Shown here: positions 23,728 through 34,397 of the stretch, one piece after another
Position numbering within the stretch: the stretch's first letter is position 1
Layout of the letters: every line of letters begins with the position of its first letter
Source of the DNA: Auricularia sp. M13
Taxonomy: Eukaryota; Basidiomycota; Agaricomycetes; Auriculariales; Auriculariaceae
DNA: 64,000 nt
Assembly: GCA_037042915.1 (NCBI GenBank)
Contig: CM073198.1
Coordinates: 4,092,001 to 4,156,000 of the forward strand
Direction: 5' to 3'
Translations under genes and position numbers: made by a program
The notes under the pieces: generated by a model
The model's input: the letters and a program-made list of their open reading frames with translations, nothing else
Database searches by the model: none
What the model was told of the DNA's origin: nothing

Positions 23728-24258
23728 GCAGGCAAATTGCTGTCGGGCATTCGCGCGTCCGGCGCTGAGGCTGCGCCATCCTGCGCCGTTCTGGACTGCG
23801 TATATATTGACCCCCGTGCTCATTACGGCGTCGGCGTGCGCATCAAGGCGAAGAAAGAGATCGAGGAACGCCGTCTCAAGGCCGTCAAGGTGGCAGATAC
23901 CAGGCGCGACAAGGCCACATATGAGCCTTGAAGCCGAGCAGGAGAAGCTCGACGCGATCGAGTCGGGCGAGCGGCTGCAGCACCAGGTCGTTACTGTTGT
24001 CGAGGAAGAAGCCAAGGCTGAGGGCATCCTATGTGACTTCAAGCTCGTCATCCGTCGCTTGTGATTGATTTCTTTCACATTACTGTCGTTTTTGAAGTTC
24101 TCGTAGCTCCCAACAAGGAGATACCTCGGCCGCCCGCCGCAGAAGCCGACGCAGCTCCCGCCAATCCCAGGCCAGCTGATAATTACGGGCTTCCTATCGC
24201 TGCCACATTGACTCACGTCGCTGCATGGGATCCCGGAAGCAGCACCATTACGAGTTGA
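23728..24258 (+). CDS. Possible small gene, frame uncertain
   Basis: Two good coding stretches sit in different frames: VRIKAKKEIEERRLKAVKVA (around 23840-23900) and EAEQEKLDAIESGERLQHQV then EEEAKAEGILCDF (23935-24045), both charged and helical. They meet at about 23930 without a clear intron. A third stretch (APNKEIPRPPAAEADAAPAN, 24105-24170) may be the last exon, ending at TGA 24256-24258. Either one base is miscalled or this is decaying. Family not recognised. Confidence 0.3.
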
Positions 24259-24552
24259 ATCTGCGTGGAGAAATACGCTCTGCATTGGAAACGGACGCGA
24301 ACGACAGACTATGGGGTACGCGAGCAGGTATGACTAACTACACTGGGTTCACCAACACGAGGCAATAACCAGCGCGTCGAGAAAAAAAAAAGGAATATTG
24401 GACGAGCCGCAGGGGAAACTGAGCGGATACAGTCGGAAGAGGGGACCATCAGATGGGGGCAAACTACTCTAGCCGTGTTCGATATCCGGCTGGGTGGTCA
24501 CGTGCCGTGCTCTCTAAGTTGACGAGGCACGTGACTCAGCAGTCACAGATGA

Positions 24553-25432
24553 TTACGCGCTCGGCGTACCCGCCTCCAAGTCTGCAGGCGGCGGGCGGCG
24601 CCGTCGCAGGTGGAGGAAGCCGGATATGCGTGCCTTGATTGAAGCTGGAGCAGTGGCCGCAGCTGATGCAGCGTGCGCTGGTGCAGGGGAGGCTCGAGCT
24701 GCATTTGATACAGCGCCGGCTGTGTATGAAGCTTGTGCAGTGGTCGGCGCATCAGCATTCTCTGGCCCATTTTCCTGTGGAGCTGGCAAACTCCCTACTG
24801 CCTGTGCATCTCCGCGCTCCCTATCCCATTGCCTTTCTTTAGACTGCTTCCAGAGATATGCGAGGCCGAGCGTGAGGGCGGTCAACGGCAGCGATATGAC
24901 GACGAATAATACCCATCCCCCACGCGCAACATGAATGCGATCGTCAGCGAAGTCAAACATGCCCATGCCCAGCATCGTCTGCGAGGATATTCAGAATATC
25001 AGTCATTGACAAGGATGGGAAGTGCGATGCCGTACGCACACAGACGAAGGTGGGCGGGAGGTAGACTAGAGTGACAACGGTGATCATCTTCATCGTGGCG
25101 TTGTCGCGCCTGGCATCCCGTGCCAGGGCCTCAGTCGCCGCGAGTTGTTTCTGGCTATCAATGGAGATCCTATATGTGTTGATTCCGTTCTGAATCAGCG
25201 CGAATCCGATGAACTGGAAGAAAGGGGTTAGACCTGGCAGTGAATAATATGGGATTCCCGCACGCACGGATTCCGAGAGCCTTTGATACGAGGTTGCTAG
25301 GCAAAGGAAGGAGGATTCCAGATCAGATGCCAGTTGTAGTTGTGCCTTCAGTCTGTCTCGCACTACACAGACCACATCCGGAGCGACCGGGATGTAGCCT
25401 AAGGCATGACTTTCTGGGGAGATGCCCCTCAC
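24553..25432 (-). CDS. CorA-like membrane protein, 5' end missing or undefined
   Basis: Two C-terminal exons of the fungal CorA-like family. The exon up to 25380 or so has the cytosolic coil (QLQLASDLES), ATEALARDARRDNATMKMITVVTLVYLPPTFVC (helix 1), joined by an intron at about 24977-25042 to TMLGMGMFDF and helix 2 (WVLFVVISLPLTALTLGLAYLW), then a P/A-rich tail. In this family the coil ends in a membrane pair with D/N-x-xxMK-T/I and PPTF(V), both present. It lacks the usual GMN motif of true Mg2+ channels. No N-terminal half is visible upstream: the sequence runs into a C/G-block region at 25440-25530. So it is probably truncated. Confidence 0.6.
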
Positions 25433-25484
25433 TATTCGGTGGCCCCTTTAGGCTGGGGCCCCACATGTGAGGGTACCCGAAACT

Positions 25485-25528
25485 GAGGGCCCCAAGTACA
25501 AGGGGAACCCAGTACTTGGGGGGCCCCA
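25485..25528. repeat. GC-rich hairpin
   Basis: GGGCCCCAAGTAC is followed after a 12-nt loop by GTACTTGGGGGGCCCC, an inverted repeat with one 2-base bulge. Around it lie several more GGGGCCCC-like blocks. It sits where the coding of the CorA-like gene stops matching. Confidence 0.55.
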
Positions 25529-26950
25529 GATTCGCGCAACTCACCAGCGTGAGGCCCCGTCTTGAGCCCGCCGGAGTACATACAGCGGCCGATGTATTTA
25601 CAAACCACAAAAATCAAGGTACCCTGCCCGCCGGCCAAGTCTACTGAGAAATCTCCTGAGTCTATGTTACATGGAAATTTGAAGTAACTACATATTAGAC
25701 TGATACGCCGCGCGATCGGTAATCCAAAGTCTTGAGTGATACACTTTGCCATGTGCGTGCGTGGCCAGACGGCCGGTAAAGACGGGATGGACTCAAATAG
25801 AGTTATTCGTCAGATGTGCCGGCGAGGCTGAGACCAGCGCGAAGGAAACGAGTCAGCAAGGGCGAATAACGACCACCATATAGAGCAGACAGGCGAATTA
25901 GATGACAGATGAATCAACCAGCGCCATGGGCCGGACATAGGCACAGGCGGGGATAATGCTGTGTGGCATGGACGGTGGGCAACGGTGATAGCCACGAAAA
26001 TGGACTGTGGGGTGCTGAGCGCGATGATGGCGTGCCGGAGCGGCATTGAGACGGGCAACGATGCGGGATGCGGGGCCAAGTTCCACTGAGCGTAGGGAGC
26101 CACCGCGAGAGCAACAAACTTGGCGTCGAGCGCAATGACGCCTGTCTTGCTGTGGACGGCTTGCAGGCATGCAGCCAATGGCAGATCGCGGCGCAAGCGG
26201 CAGCGGTAAGTGCTCGGTGTTGAGACGTTTCAAGCCAACAAGGGCACAGTATAGGGCGGACAGTGGCGCTCTTGGCATGCAGACAGCGCTGCCATGACGG
26301 GCATGCTTCAGGTTGCATGACGAACGAATAGGTGTCTTGAGAGACATGAGAGCTTGCGTTGGTTAAGAAGCGCTGATGTATCGCACAGTCAACAAACGCG
26401 GCATGCGAGCGCTTGTTGTGGGTAGGACTGCAGTGAAGTTGGTCGTGTCTGCATTGGTGTCATAGCGCGGTCGACAGAAGCACGACGTTGACGCAGTCGT
26501 TCGTGGCCAATGCCAACGCAGAAGCAATGATGGGGATGCGCGACATCGAGGGGCAGCGTCTTCCTACGGCAGGGGTTCTAGTCCGGCCAGAGCTTCATCC
26601 CAAATGTTTTGGATTTAAGAAGGCCGCCGGAAATCCTGGGGAAGAGTAAGTATCTACTTCGTCTACTTGACACATCGGCCTAGAACGTACCATGCCTTGC
26701 GTTCATATCCCCATGTCCAGATTGCTTCACGATTTCCGCCTGCAAGGCACAATGAATATTTTGCACTCTCTCGTGGCGTTGTAGCACACCTTTCACACTT
26801 GGCAACGCGTATGAGTAACGGCTTCCAAACTACCTTTCCAGCCCAGGACAAGGTAACAGCATAAGTACAATACAACATGACAGCATTCTGATGACTAGAT
26901 TATATAGCAAGGCAAGGGCATGGAATGGCAGCGACGGCGGGCAGGGTATC
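25529..26950. other. No supported gene
   Basis: About 1.4 kb with short, poorly biased frames. I find no splice-consistent gene, no known transposon frame and no tandem array. Confidence 0.35.
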
Positions 26951-26951
26951 A

Positions 26952-27409
26952 ATACCTCGGTGACGGGTATTCTCACGCCGCCACGTCCACCTGGAACAGG
27001 CGCCGCACGGTGACAATCGTCAAAGCGTGCGGCCCCCGAGCTCCAGTGCCCGCCGGTCACAATCGTGAAAGCGGCGGGCGGTGTGGACGCTACGACACGG
27101 AGAGGCCTGCCAGCGTCTGAAAAAGAAGAAGAAATCAGCCTCGGGCGTGCTACGGCTGTCCGTGGCGGTCAGCGGGCGACAACAAGCAGGTGTGGATGAA
27201 TACTTACCTGGACAGGCACTGCCCAGGTTTTTGACTGGGGCCGACGAAGAAAACCGAGACGAGAAGGCCGATAACGAGCTCGACGAGGCGCGGGGGGCAG
27301 ATGGGGGAGGAAACGAAAAGAGATTGAAGTCCGTTTCCAACCCCGCTCCGGCTCAAGTCCACTCGGACTCCGCCACAATTTTTCGGCCGGCCCGCCGAAC
27401 ATCGCCGCA
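26952..27409 (-). CDS. Spliced minus-strand transcript, reading frame unresolved
   Basis: A textbook intron lies at 27117-27207 on the minus strand: donor GTAAGT, a CTGAC branch site, a T-rich tract and a TTTTTCAG acceptor. Exons either side are open in more than one frame. One option starts with ATG near 27409 (MFGGPAEKLWRSPSG) and stops just after the junction; another carries LVELVIGLLVSVFFV before it; a third continues as VVASTPPAAFTIVTGGHW after it. I cannot choose. The intron is what I trust. Confidence 0.35.
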
Positions 27410-28964
27410 TCGCCACAAAGTCCACGGTCGCTGCCCAGTGGCTCACGGCCCTGCCGCCACCATCCGTTATGCGTGCAGATATCACCCCTAGGAATTATGA
27501 AATTTCCGAAGCCTTGCAAAGCGACCAACTCTGCCGATGTGGTAAGATTCTGTCTCGGTATTTTGCGCCGTCGGGAGGATGGGAAACCCTCCCGCGAGAG
27601 AAAAATTTGTCCTTTTGCATGTTGAGAAACCTCAACATTTACAGACCCACGACATCTTGAAACATTCCTCGTGGTAAAAGACAATGTCTTGCAGCAGACA
27701 TCATATCTGAGCATTTGCAAGCCGCAAAAGTTGGTCGATCTCAGCGGTAGCACAATTCGCCATATTGCCGTCATAGTACCATTCTCACATATCAGTGCCA
27801 CGCAAAAATCAATATATTATAAAGTGGAATATGTAACCTACTGTGTGCGACGTATCATATTGAATTTTCCGGACAGTACATCTCAGCATCTTACCTCAAC
27901 TGGAAATCAATGTAACTTGTAGGTTGCAAAATTCGGTGTATTGCTACATCTGCATGATGTGGACATCTTCAAACGGGAATGCATGGAATTGAATGTGTCT
28001 TGGAATATTCGCTCCTTTCAGCGCTTGACATGATGAAATAATACGAGCCATGGCCTTAACAGAAACGTACAACAGGCAAATTTCGGACCTTTCGATGGAG
28101 AGCAAGACATCAAGTCTCTGAGCTCATAAAAGTCCATACACTGCGTGACTGTGAGTCATTGCACATTTGCAAACAGGAAAAGACCAAGTTACGCAGGCCG
28201 GAAGTTACAAGATCAGACTGACGGCAAAAGGTGTACAAGTCCGTCGGTGGTATACTGGCCCAATTCCGGGATGGTAGGATAGTAGCGCGCGGTGGACAGC
28301 ACCGCACCGGCCGCGAATGTAAGGAGTCGACGTGGGCGCACAAACTGCCCGTTCCCATGGCGCGCGTAGGGTGGCTTACGGGCCTCGTTCGACGCGAGGA
28401 GAGCGGACGACGCGGAGGCTACCCGCAAGTGGTCGAGCAATCGCGCCTGGAGTCTAAGCGTATGCAAACCGCTGTTAGGCCAAATTGATCACAATCGGTA
28501 TATATATGAATCATCCTTTTCCCTCTGGGCTAATCAGTTGAATTCTCGAATTAATTTCTCGAGTTGAGCTCGAGAGAAGATGTGCGCATGTCGCCCGGCC
28601 CCGAAGCACAATCCGCGGCGATTTGATCATAGCACGTGACTTGTCATGATCATCGAGCACGATCGTGGCAAGGTACTTATATCGGCTCTGCTTGAGGAAA
28701 AATCGAGAAGAATTTTGAGCTGAAAAACTGCGTCGCAATTGCCCACGCCGGTCTCGCGCTGAGTCCGAAGCCTGACAAGGTGCTTTCGCTCCCAACCGCG
28801 TGCCTCTGGAGCCCGCATCTGCATATCCACCTCGCGGAGCAACTCGTAGGTCCGCCCCAAACGATGGCTCGCGCGAGGTGAGCCTGCATCTCTTTTTTTC
28901 GCTCCACGGGTTTGATAATGCCGATCGATTGGCGAACAGACCACTCGCTGTTCAGAACGCAGCG
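27410..28964. other. AT-richer intergenic region
   Basis: No supported gene. A TATATATA string at about 28499-28506 could be a promoter element for the gene at 28965 but is some 460 bp away. Confidence 0.35.
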
Positions 28965-30294
28965 ATGCTCGATAGACACCTCACGCGCGACATCATCGAG
29001 CTCGCGTTCGACACCGACGAATTAGCGCGCGAGGTGTCTGTCGGGCCCGACGCTCAACTGCAGGTCCATCCCAACGTCGATCCGGCCGCATCCACGCTCG
29101 ACGGCGAGCGCGACCGTCACATCCAGCTGGCCGGAAGCACGCCGCGCTCACACCACAGCATACACACAGCGTCCGTGAATGGTCCTGTGAGCGCGCTGCG
29201 GCAACCGCGAGTACGCTCGACAGCAAAGTCTCCCGCTGTGCTCAGCTTGGCGCTCCAGAGGCTTCATACGGCCTATGTCTCTGGGACGACGTCTGCGAGG
29301 TGGAGAACGACATCACGCTCCACGCTGAGCTCGTCCACGACGAGGTCGTGCTCGACAGCGAGGTTGCACGCTCCGCTCAGCTAGGCGCAAAAGATCCCCC
29401 CAGCAGCCTGTGTATCCCGGACGACGTCTGCGAGGAGGACGAGCTGGACGCCGCTGACGCGTCACCGGTCTACTGCCAGCGCTTCCTTACCGACATCAAC
29501 GGAGTTCATGCAGCACTCCATAACAACCCCGCGGAGGATGACGACGTCCAGCTCGACGTAGCACGCGAAAACGCTTTAACCGGCCTCCTCGATGCGTCTG
29601 GAGGTATGCTGCAGCTTGCGCTCAACGTTGCAAGTGACTTCGAGCGCTACGACGGCTCTGACACAGAGCACGACGACTGGCTTCCATGCGATGATGCTGA
29701 AGTCGCGGGAGATGATGGTATTGAAGGCGGCCTGGCTGCGCTCGACGATGATTTCTCGCTCGACGCTGCCCGTCGCCCCGCGGTCGTCAAAGTGGACACA
29801 CAGCCCGCGGACCCCACACGCAGCCGTGTCAACGAGAACCGCGGTGTAACTTTCGCCTTGGATGTCCGCCTCGCTCGCAGCGCTCATATCGTGCTCGACA
29901 TGGAGTTGCCGCAAGCCGCCAATTCTGCAGTACCGGCCAACAGCAACATCTCTCATAATCCTGCAGCCGTCGCCCAAGAGCGTCAGCGAGTCAACGACGA
30001 CTCTTACTGCCACCAAGGTATAAAGGTACGCTTCGTAAATTGTTTGCAACCTACAAAATTAACACTCACACGCCATAATAGATGATCCTTGTACTGGCTG
30101 TGCGTCTGTGGGCCGCACTTGGTCTTCCACGTGTTATATCTCAGGGTGGACCCGTGGGCGTACCTGCGCTGTTGGTCTACGCCCTGTACGCTGCTGTACA
30201 TGAGGGTACAGGATTCAAGTTCGGCGCGTCCGTCCTGGGTGCCGTGCTGTGGGGCACTTCGTGGTACGCGTTGAACAGGGACACGGTTGCCTGA
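28965..30294 (+). CDS. Acidic internal-repeat protein with C-terminal membrane helices
   Basis: Three exons (28965-29186, 29246-30025, 30082-30294), introns phase 0, sum to 1215 nt. The long middle is strongly acidic and contains weak repeats built on L-D-x-x-V/L-A-R-x-A (LDSEVARSAQLGA, LDVRLARSAH, VQLDVARENA) and LCxxDDVCExE twice (LCLWDDVCEVE, LCIPDDVCEED). The last exon is hydrophobic with two likely helices (ILVLAVRLWAALGL and FGASVLGAVLWGTSWYAL). It looks like an acidic cytosolic or lumenal domain anchored by a C-terminal hairpin. Start is the first ATG in frame; an upstream exon is possible. Not a family I know. Confidence 0.5.
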
Positions 30295-30537
30295 GAAGTT
30301 TGACTCACTACTTTTTCTTGATGTGTTACCCACGATCATGGTGTCTTTTTTGATGTTTTTGTCTTTGCGGCGTCATCACGTTGTCGTGACACGCGATCGA
30401 GAAGTGTATCAAGACGCTGCGGCTCCAATACAGAAGAAACCTGGACTCGTACGTCGCAAAATTACTACATGGCGGTCCTGGCAGCGGCAGCTGGGTGTTA
30501 TACCAGGCCTACCTTCGACTACGAGAGAGGATTACAG
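30295..30537. other. Short intergenic region
   Basis: Stop-rich; leads into the inverted-repeat element. Confidence 0.4.
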
Positions 30538-30849
30538 CCCTTGTCATAAGATTCTGGACAGCCAGAAAAAAATACGAAGTCGGATTCGGCCGTGCCGACC
30601 GATGCCGACCAGTTCCGGATGCGCCAGGGCAACCCCGAATTGCGCTTTGACGATGTAGAATTTACTGTCAAAGTCAAGGAGAGCCAGCATGCCGCCTGAA
30701 TTTATGGCGTGGCGGCCTGGTCGAGTGGGAGGGGTGACGACGGCGTCGACGGTGCGGTGGCGCCGCATCGGAACTGGTCGGCATCGGTCGGCACGGCCGA
30801 ATCCGACTTCGTATTTTTTTCTGGCTGTCCAGAATCTTATGACAAGGGT
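30538..30849. mobile_element. Fold-back / MITE-like element with ~85-nt inverted arms
   Basis: Left arm 30538-30623 starts CCCTTGTCATAAGATTCTGG; right arm 30764-30849 is its reverse complement with only one or two differences, including matching runs of seven A/T. The spacer is about 140 bp. No coding capacity. No certain target-site duplication seen, so a simple inverted duplication is also possible. Near-perfect arms imply a recent origin. Confidence 0.65.
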
Positions 30850-31614
30850 TATACATCTTGCGCGGCAGATAACTCACCAGCTAGAGAAGAGATCAAGGCG
30901 CTGGGTTGGCTGCAATTGTTTCTCATTTGTGAGCATGTCCCGGGTTGGGAGCAACATCGCAGCTGCACTTCCTATTACAGAAGGTGCTCATTGCCTTTGC
31001 AGCCGCGCTGTTGAGGCCGCCTGAAGCGCGAGTGCATAGTCATATCAGTATCGGATGCCAGCTTAGGTCGCAAACGGCGATTCTGCGCATCTGTCCGATC
31101 TTCCTCGAGGTTAATTTCAGCAATGCCAATAGTCGTGGGTAGTTATGACAAGCAAGCAGAAAATTGAGACTGAGTGGGCAATGCAGAAAACCCAAGGTGT
31201 TGACTGAGTGAGCAATACAGCGGAGCCAGGACATGGCAGTGGGGCACTCGCAGAAAGCGACTCGGACAGCAGCATGCCAGCCGATTAGCACGCCGAAGAT
31301 TCGGCAGATCTATCGGACGTCGTATATGGGACCATTACAATGTCTTTGATGCAGCGGGAAAAGCAGAATCCGACCATGTGGAGCATGGAGAGGGTGAACG
31401 GATGGACAACAAGCCGGAAGTTGTAGCCGCAGCGGCTGCAATGACACAGAAACCCGGATGCCGATGGTCGGAGTGCGAGGGGAGCCTGGACGTGTACAAA
31501 GACTCCGCGGGGACTGAGCAGTTGGGTTGACGATAAGTATGAAACAAAAGCTGGCCAAGAGCCTCCTTACATTGTAAGATGTGAAAAGGGAAAACGGGAA
31601 TGGCGACTCGATTA
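30850..31614. other. No supported gene
   Basis: About 0.75 kb between the fold-back element and the tandem-exon locus. Nothing recognised. Confidence 0.35.
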
Positions 31615-32781
31615 TTAGAAAGGTAACGGTTGACGAGGAGCTGATGCGGATGCGGGCGGAATATGAACTCGCGGCTCCGGTGGCCGAGAATAAGGGGTGG
31701 CAGTAACCTTGTCAAGCAAGATAAAGGAAGGCGATCGTTTGGACGTTGAGCTAGTACGCTCAACGGCGAGGGACGAGGTCGAAGTACGAGGATGACGAGG
31801 ACGCAACAGCAGAAGTACGTACCGTTGCAGACGCGGGCTGGAGTGTGCGGCTGTCGTGCGCGTTCGGGTGTCTGTAAAGATTATGAGTGACTTTTTCATG
31901 GATACGAGCAACGCGGGTGGGAGAATGTACAACGACGGCCAAGTCGTCAACGTCAGAGGTACCAACCAGTACAGGTCTGACTACCGCTGAGCCCTCGCCA
32001 GCGGGCGGCACAAGCCAGTGCGTAGCGCGCTGGCATTCGAGAGCGCGGCCCTCAACGAAAGAAGCCAAGTCGAAGTGCGAGGAATGACGACGGCGCAGCA
32101 GAAGTACGTACAGTTGCAGACGCGGGCTGGAGTGTGCGGCTGTCGTGCGCGTTCGGGTGTCTGTAAAGATTATGAGTGACTTTTTCATGGATACGAGCAA
32201 CGCGGGTGGGAGAATGTACAACGACGGCCAAGTCGTCAACGTCAGAGGTACCAACCAGTACAGGTCTGACTACCGCTGAGCCCTCGCCAGCGGGGCGGCA
32301 CAAGCCAGTGCGTAGCGCTGGCATTCGAGAGCGCGGCCCTCAACGAAAGAAGCCAAGTCGAAGGGAGATAATGACGCGATGGATGCAGCACCAGTACTTA
32401 CCGTTGCGGTCGCGTGCTCGTCCACAAGATCTCGTCGAAGTCTTAATCTATTCGGCGCCGTCAGCAACGTTGCATGCAGCCCACTGTACGGGGGTACCGC
32501 TCGTGGAGTTGAGCTCTGGCGTGCTTGCGCTGCTGTTGCGCCGTTCAGTGCCCTCTACTGTCGGTAGGCCGCCAATGTCCTCGATGCAGAACTCCAACGA
32601 TGCTAGAGGTACAACACAGTACACTAGCGTCGAGAAGCTCTCGTCGGCGCGCGGCACAACTCAGTGCGGGCGCGCTGGGACGTGAGGGTGGGAAACATGC
32701 GGCGCTTGCCGCCGGCCGCAGATATGCCTGCGGTCGGCGCTTTAAACCGCGTTCCAGCGCCTGCGACGCACGCAGCGGCAG
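31615..32781 (-). CDS. Tandem-exon gene, locus 1 (76-aa exon units)
   Basis: On the minus strand a 63-nt intron (32339-32401, donor GTAAGT) leads into a unit exon 32112-32338, a 61-nt intron (32051-32111), a second unit exon 31823-32050 of exactly 228 nt, a 64-nt intron (31759-31822) and a terminal exon 31615-31758 that ends PRQPLPF and TAA. All joins are phase 0. Unit protein starts GRALECQRATHWLVPPAGEG and ends SRTLQPASAT. Introns begin GTACGT or GTAAGT and end in the unusual CGTTGAG. The first unit here is 227 nt, so this copy is probably out of frame. The upstream part (32402-32781) contains a diverged unit and no clear start. The whole block is repeated at 62.5-63.8 kb. No homology recognised. 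Confidence 0.45.
31759..32781. repeat. Segmental duplicate, copy 1
   Basis: Almost identical to 62524-63834 and in the same orientation. From 32339 to 32781 I see only a few single-base differences from 63391-63834. The copies differ mainly in how many 289-bp units they hold (two here, three there). Homology ends sharply on the right after the shared CACGCAGCGGCA. Confidence 0.85.
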
Positions 32782-33232
32782 ATCACGCAGACAGCAGCAT
32801 ATTGAGGTCTGAGACGGCATTCTCGCGCGTCGGCCACGCCGCTTAATCCTTTCTCCCTCACGGTCCAGGAGGACCCGTCCTCGCAAACACATCTAAAGCA
32901 GAATCCGTAACACGTCTCGCACTGCATTGCTCGCCAAGGATATATAGTCAGGTTCGACTGCAATCGCGTGAATGCAACGCGGCGTCCTCGGCCTGCTCGT
33001 GAATTTGCGCGTTTATCGGACGCGGTTCAGGCAATGCTCAAATCATGTCATCGACATTCACTGCAGTAAATACAGATTCGGTCAAGAATCGCACGGAATG
33101 GTTCATGAAGCTAACATGGGGGATATATACAGTGGGCCGGGGGCCATAGGGGGGGCGAAGGGTCAGAGACTCAGTTTATCGTTTGAAAACACGTCGTAAG
33201 GTCGCGGCGCCCATGTAAACATCCAATACAGC

Positions 33233-33682
33233 CTACGCATCACTCTCCTCGCTTTCCTCTACGTAAACCCAATGTTTCGCGTCGTCCTTTCGCGGCTACG
33301 GAGTGAGTGAGTAGAGGAAGAGTGAATATTGCGATTAACGCACCAGGCTACGGCACTTCTTCGTTGCATGGCTATGCATGTTGGCGAGTTTGACCCAGCA
33401 ACCGCACGCATCGCACTGGCCGTTTGCTCCGCGTACGGAGCGAACCTGAGCGGTGACATCTTGGGAGACCACTGTGGGGGATGCGGCTCGGTCTGAAGCG
33501 GAGACGCGTCGCGCAGGAGAGCGCAGCGAACGAAGGTGTCGGCCAGCAGGCAGGTTCTCGCGGCTTTCTCCAACATCTTGCTCGGGTGCGACGGTACCAA
33601 CGACGCCGGGCGAGAGCTCTGACGACCGACCCGACGGGTCCGTAGGCGTGGTAGAGATGATCTGGGTCTCGGGCTGGACCAT
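33233..33682 (-). CDS. Small protein with C-terminal CCHHC zinc-finger-like motif
   Basis: Minus strand; exon 33344-33682 joins through a 48-nt intron (33296-33343, GTGCGT...CGTAG) to 33233-33295. Near the C-terminus is CDACGCWVKLANMHSHATKKC, spacing C-x2-C-x10-H-x-H-x4-C, which could bind one zinc ion. After the intron the protein ends PRKDDAKHWVYVEESEESDA. The N-terminal half is S/P/R-rich. ATG at 33682 is the first in frame; an upstream exon with a GTGCGT donor near 33710 is possible. I do not recognise the family. Confidence 0.45.
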
Positions 33683-34397
33683 GTCAGCATGAGGAGACAA
33701 GCAAGGTTACACGCACCGCGACCGACAGGGGTGCGCGCAAGACGGGGTCGGGATGACTCGTCGGTTGCGGTGCAGGTCCGCTGGTGTATACAGGCGACTA
33801 CGTCAAAGTTAGCCAGTTGCTCGTAAAGAGGACTAGGATCCGCAGACGAACCCGAAGCCAGTTGCTACGTTCAGAGTCGGTAGGAGGCAAAGAAGGATGA
33901 GGATGATAGATGGTGCCGAATGCCGGAGAGAGCGGGTGGAACGGCGGTAACGCCTTAACTGGCTCCAGAGGCAGAGGCTACGGAATAATGAGGTTAATCG
34001 AAGGAGCGCAAGCGACCAAAGACGCGACATACGGCAGGTGGCCGCGACAGACTGGGCTGATCGACCGGTACCATCGGCGCCGGACGTAGGTGGATGAGGT
34101 TGGGGGAAGCGGAGGAGCAACGCGCAAGGTGGGAGTGCGCTGACCGGACGGGCGAAGACGAGCGGACTGTACAACATTAATCGAAGTCGGGAGCGAGCGT
34201 AGGCGCGCCAACGTACCATATCCTCAGCGGGTGCGCGGTCATGGTCGAGCATAAGCGGGCTGGGCAGCCTCGGCGGTGCTGGTGGCTGTAACAGAGACGG
34301 AGCGAGACCGGCGGCGTGCCGGGGCCGATCGAGCGTACGAGGTGTTGCCGCAGGCTTGTCGAGAGGTTTCAAGCGGGGCAACTGAAATGGAATTCGG

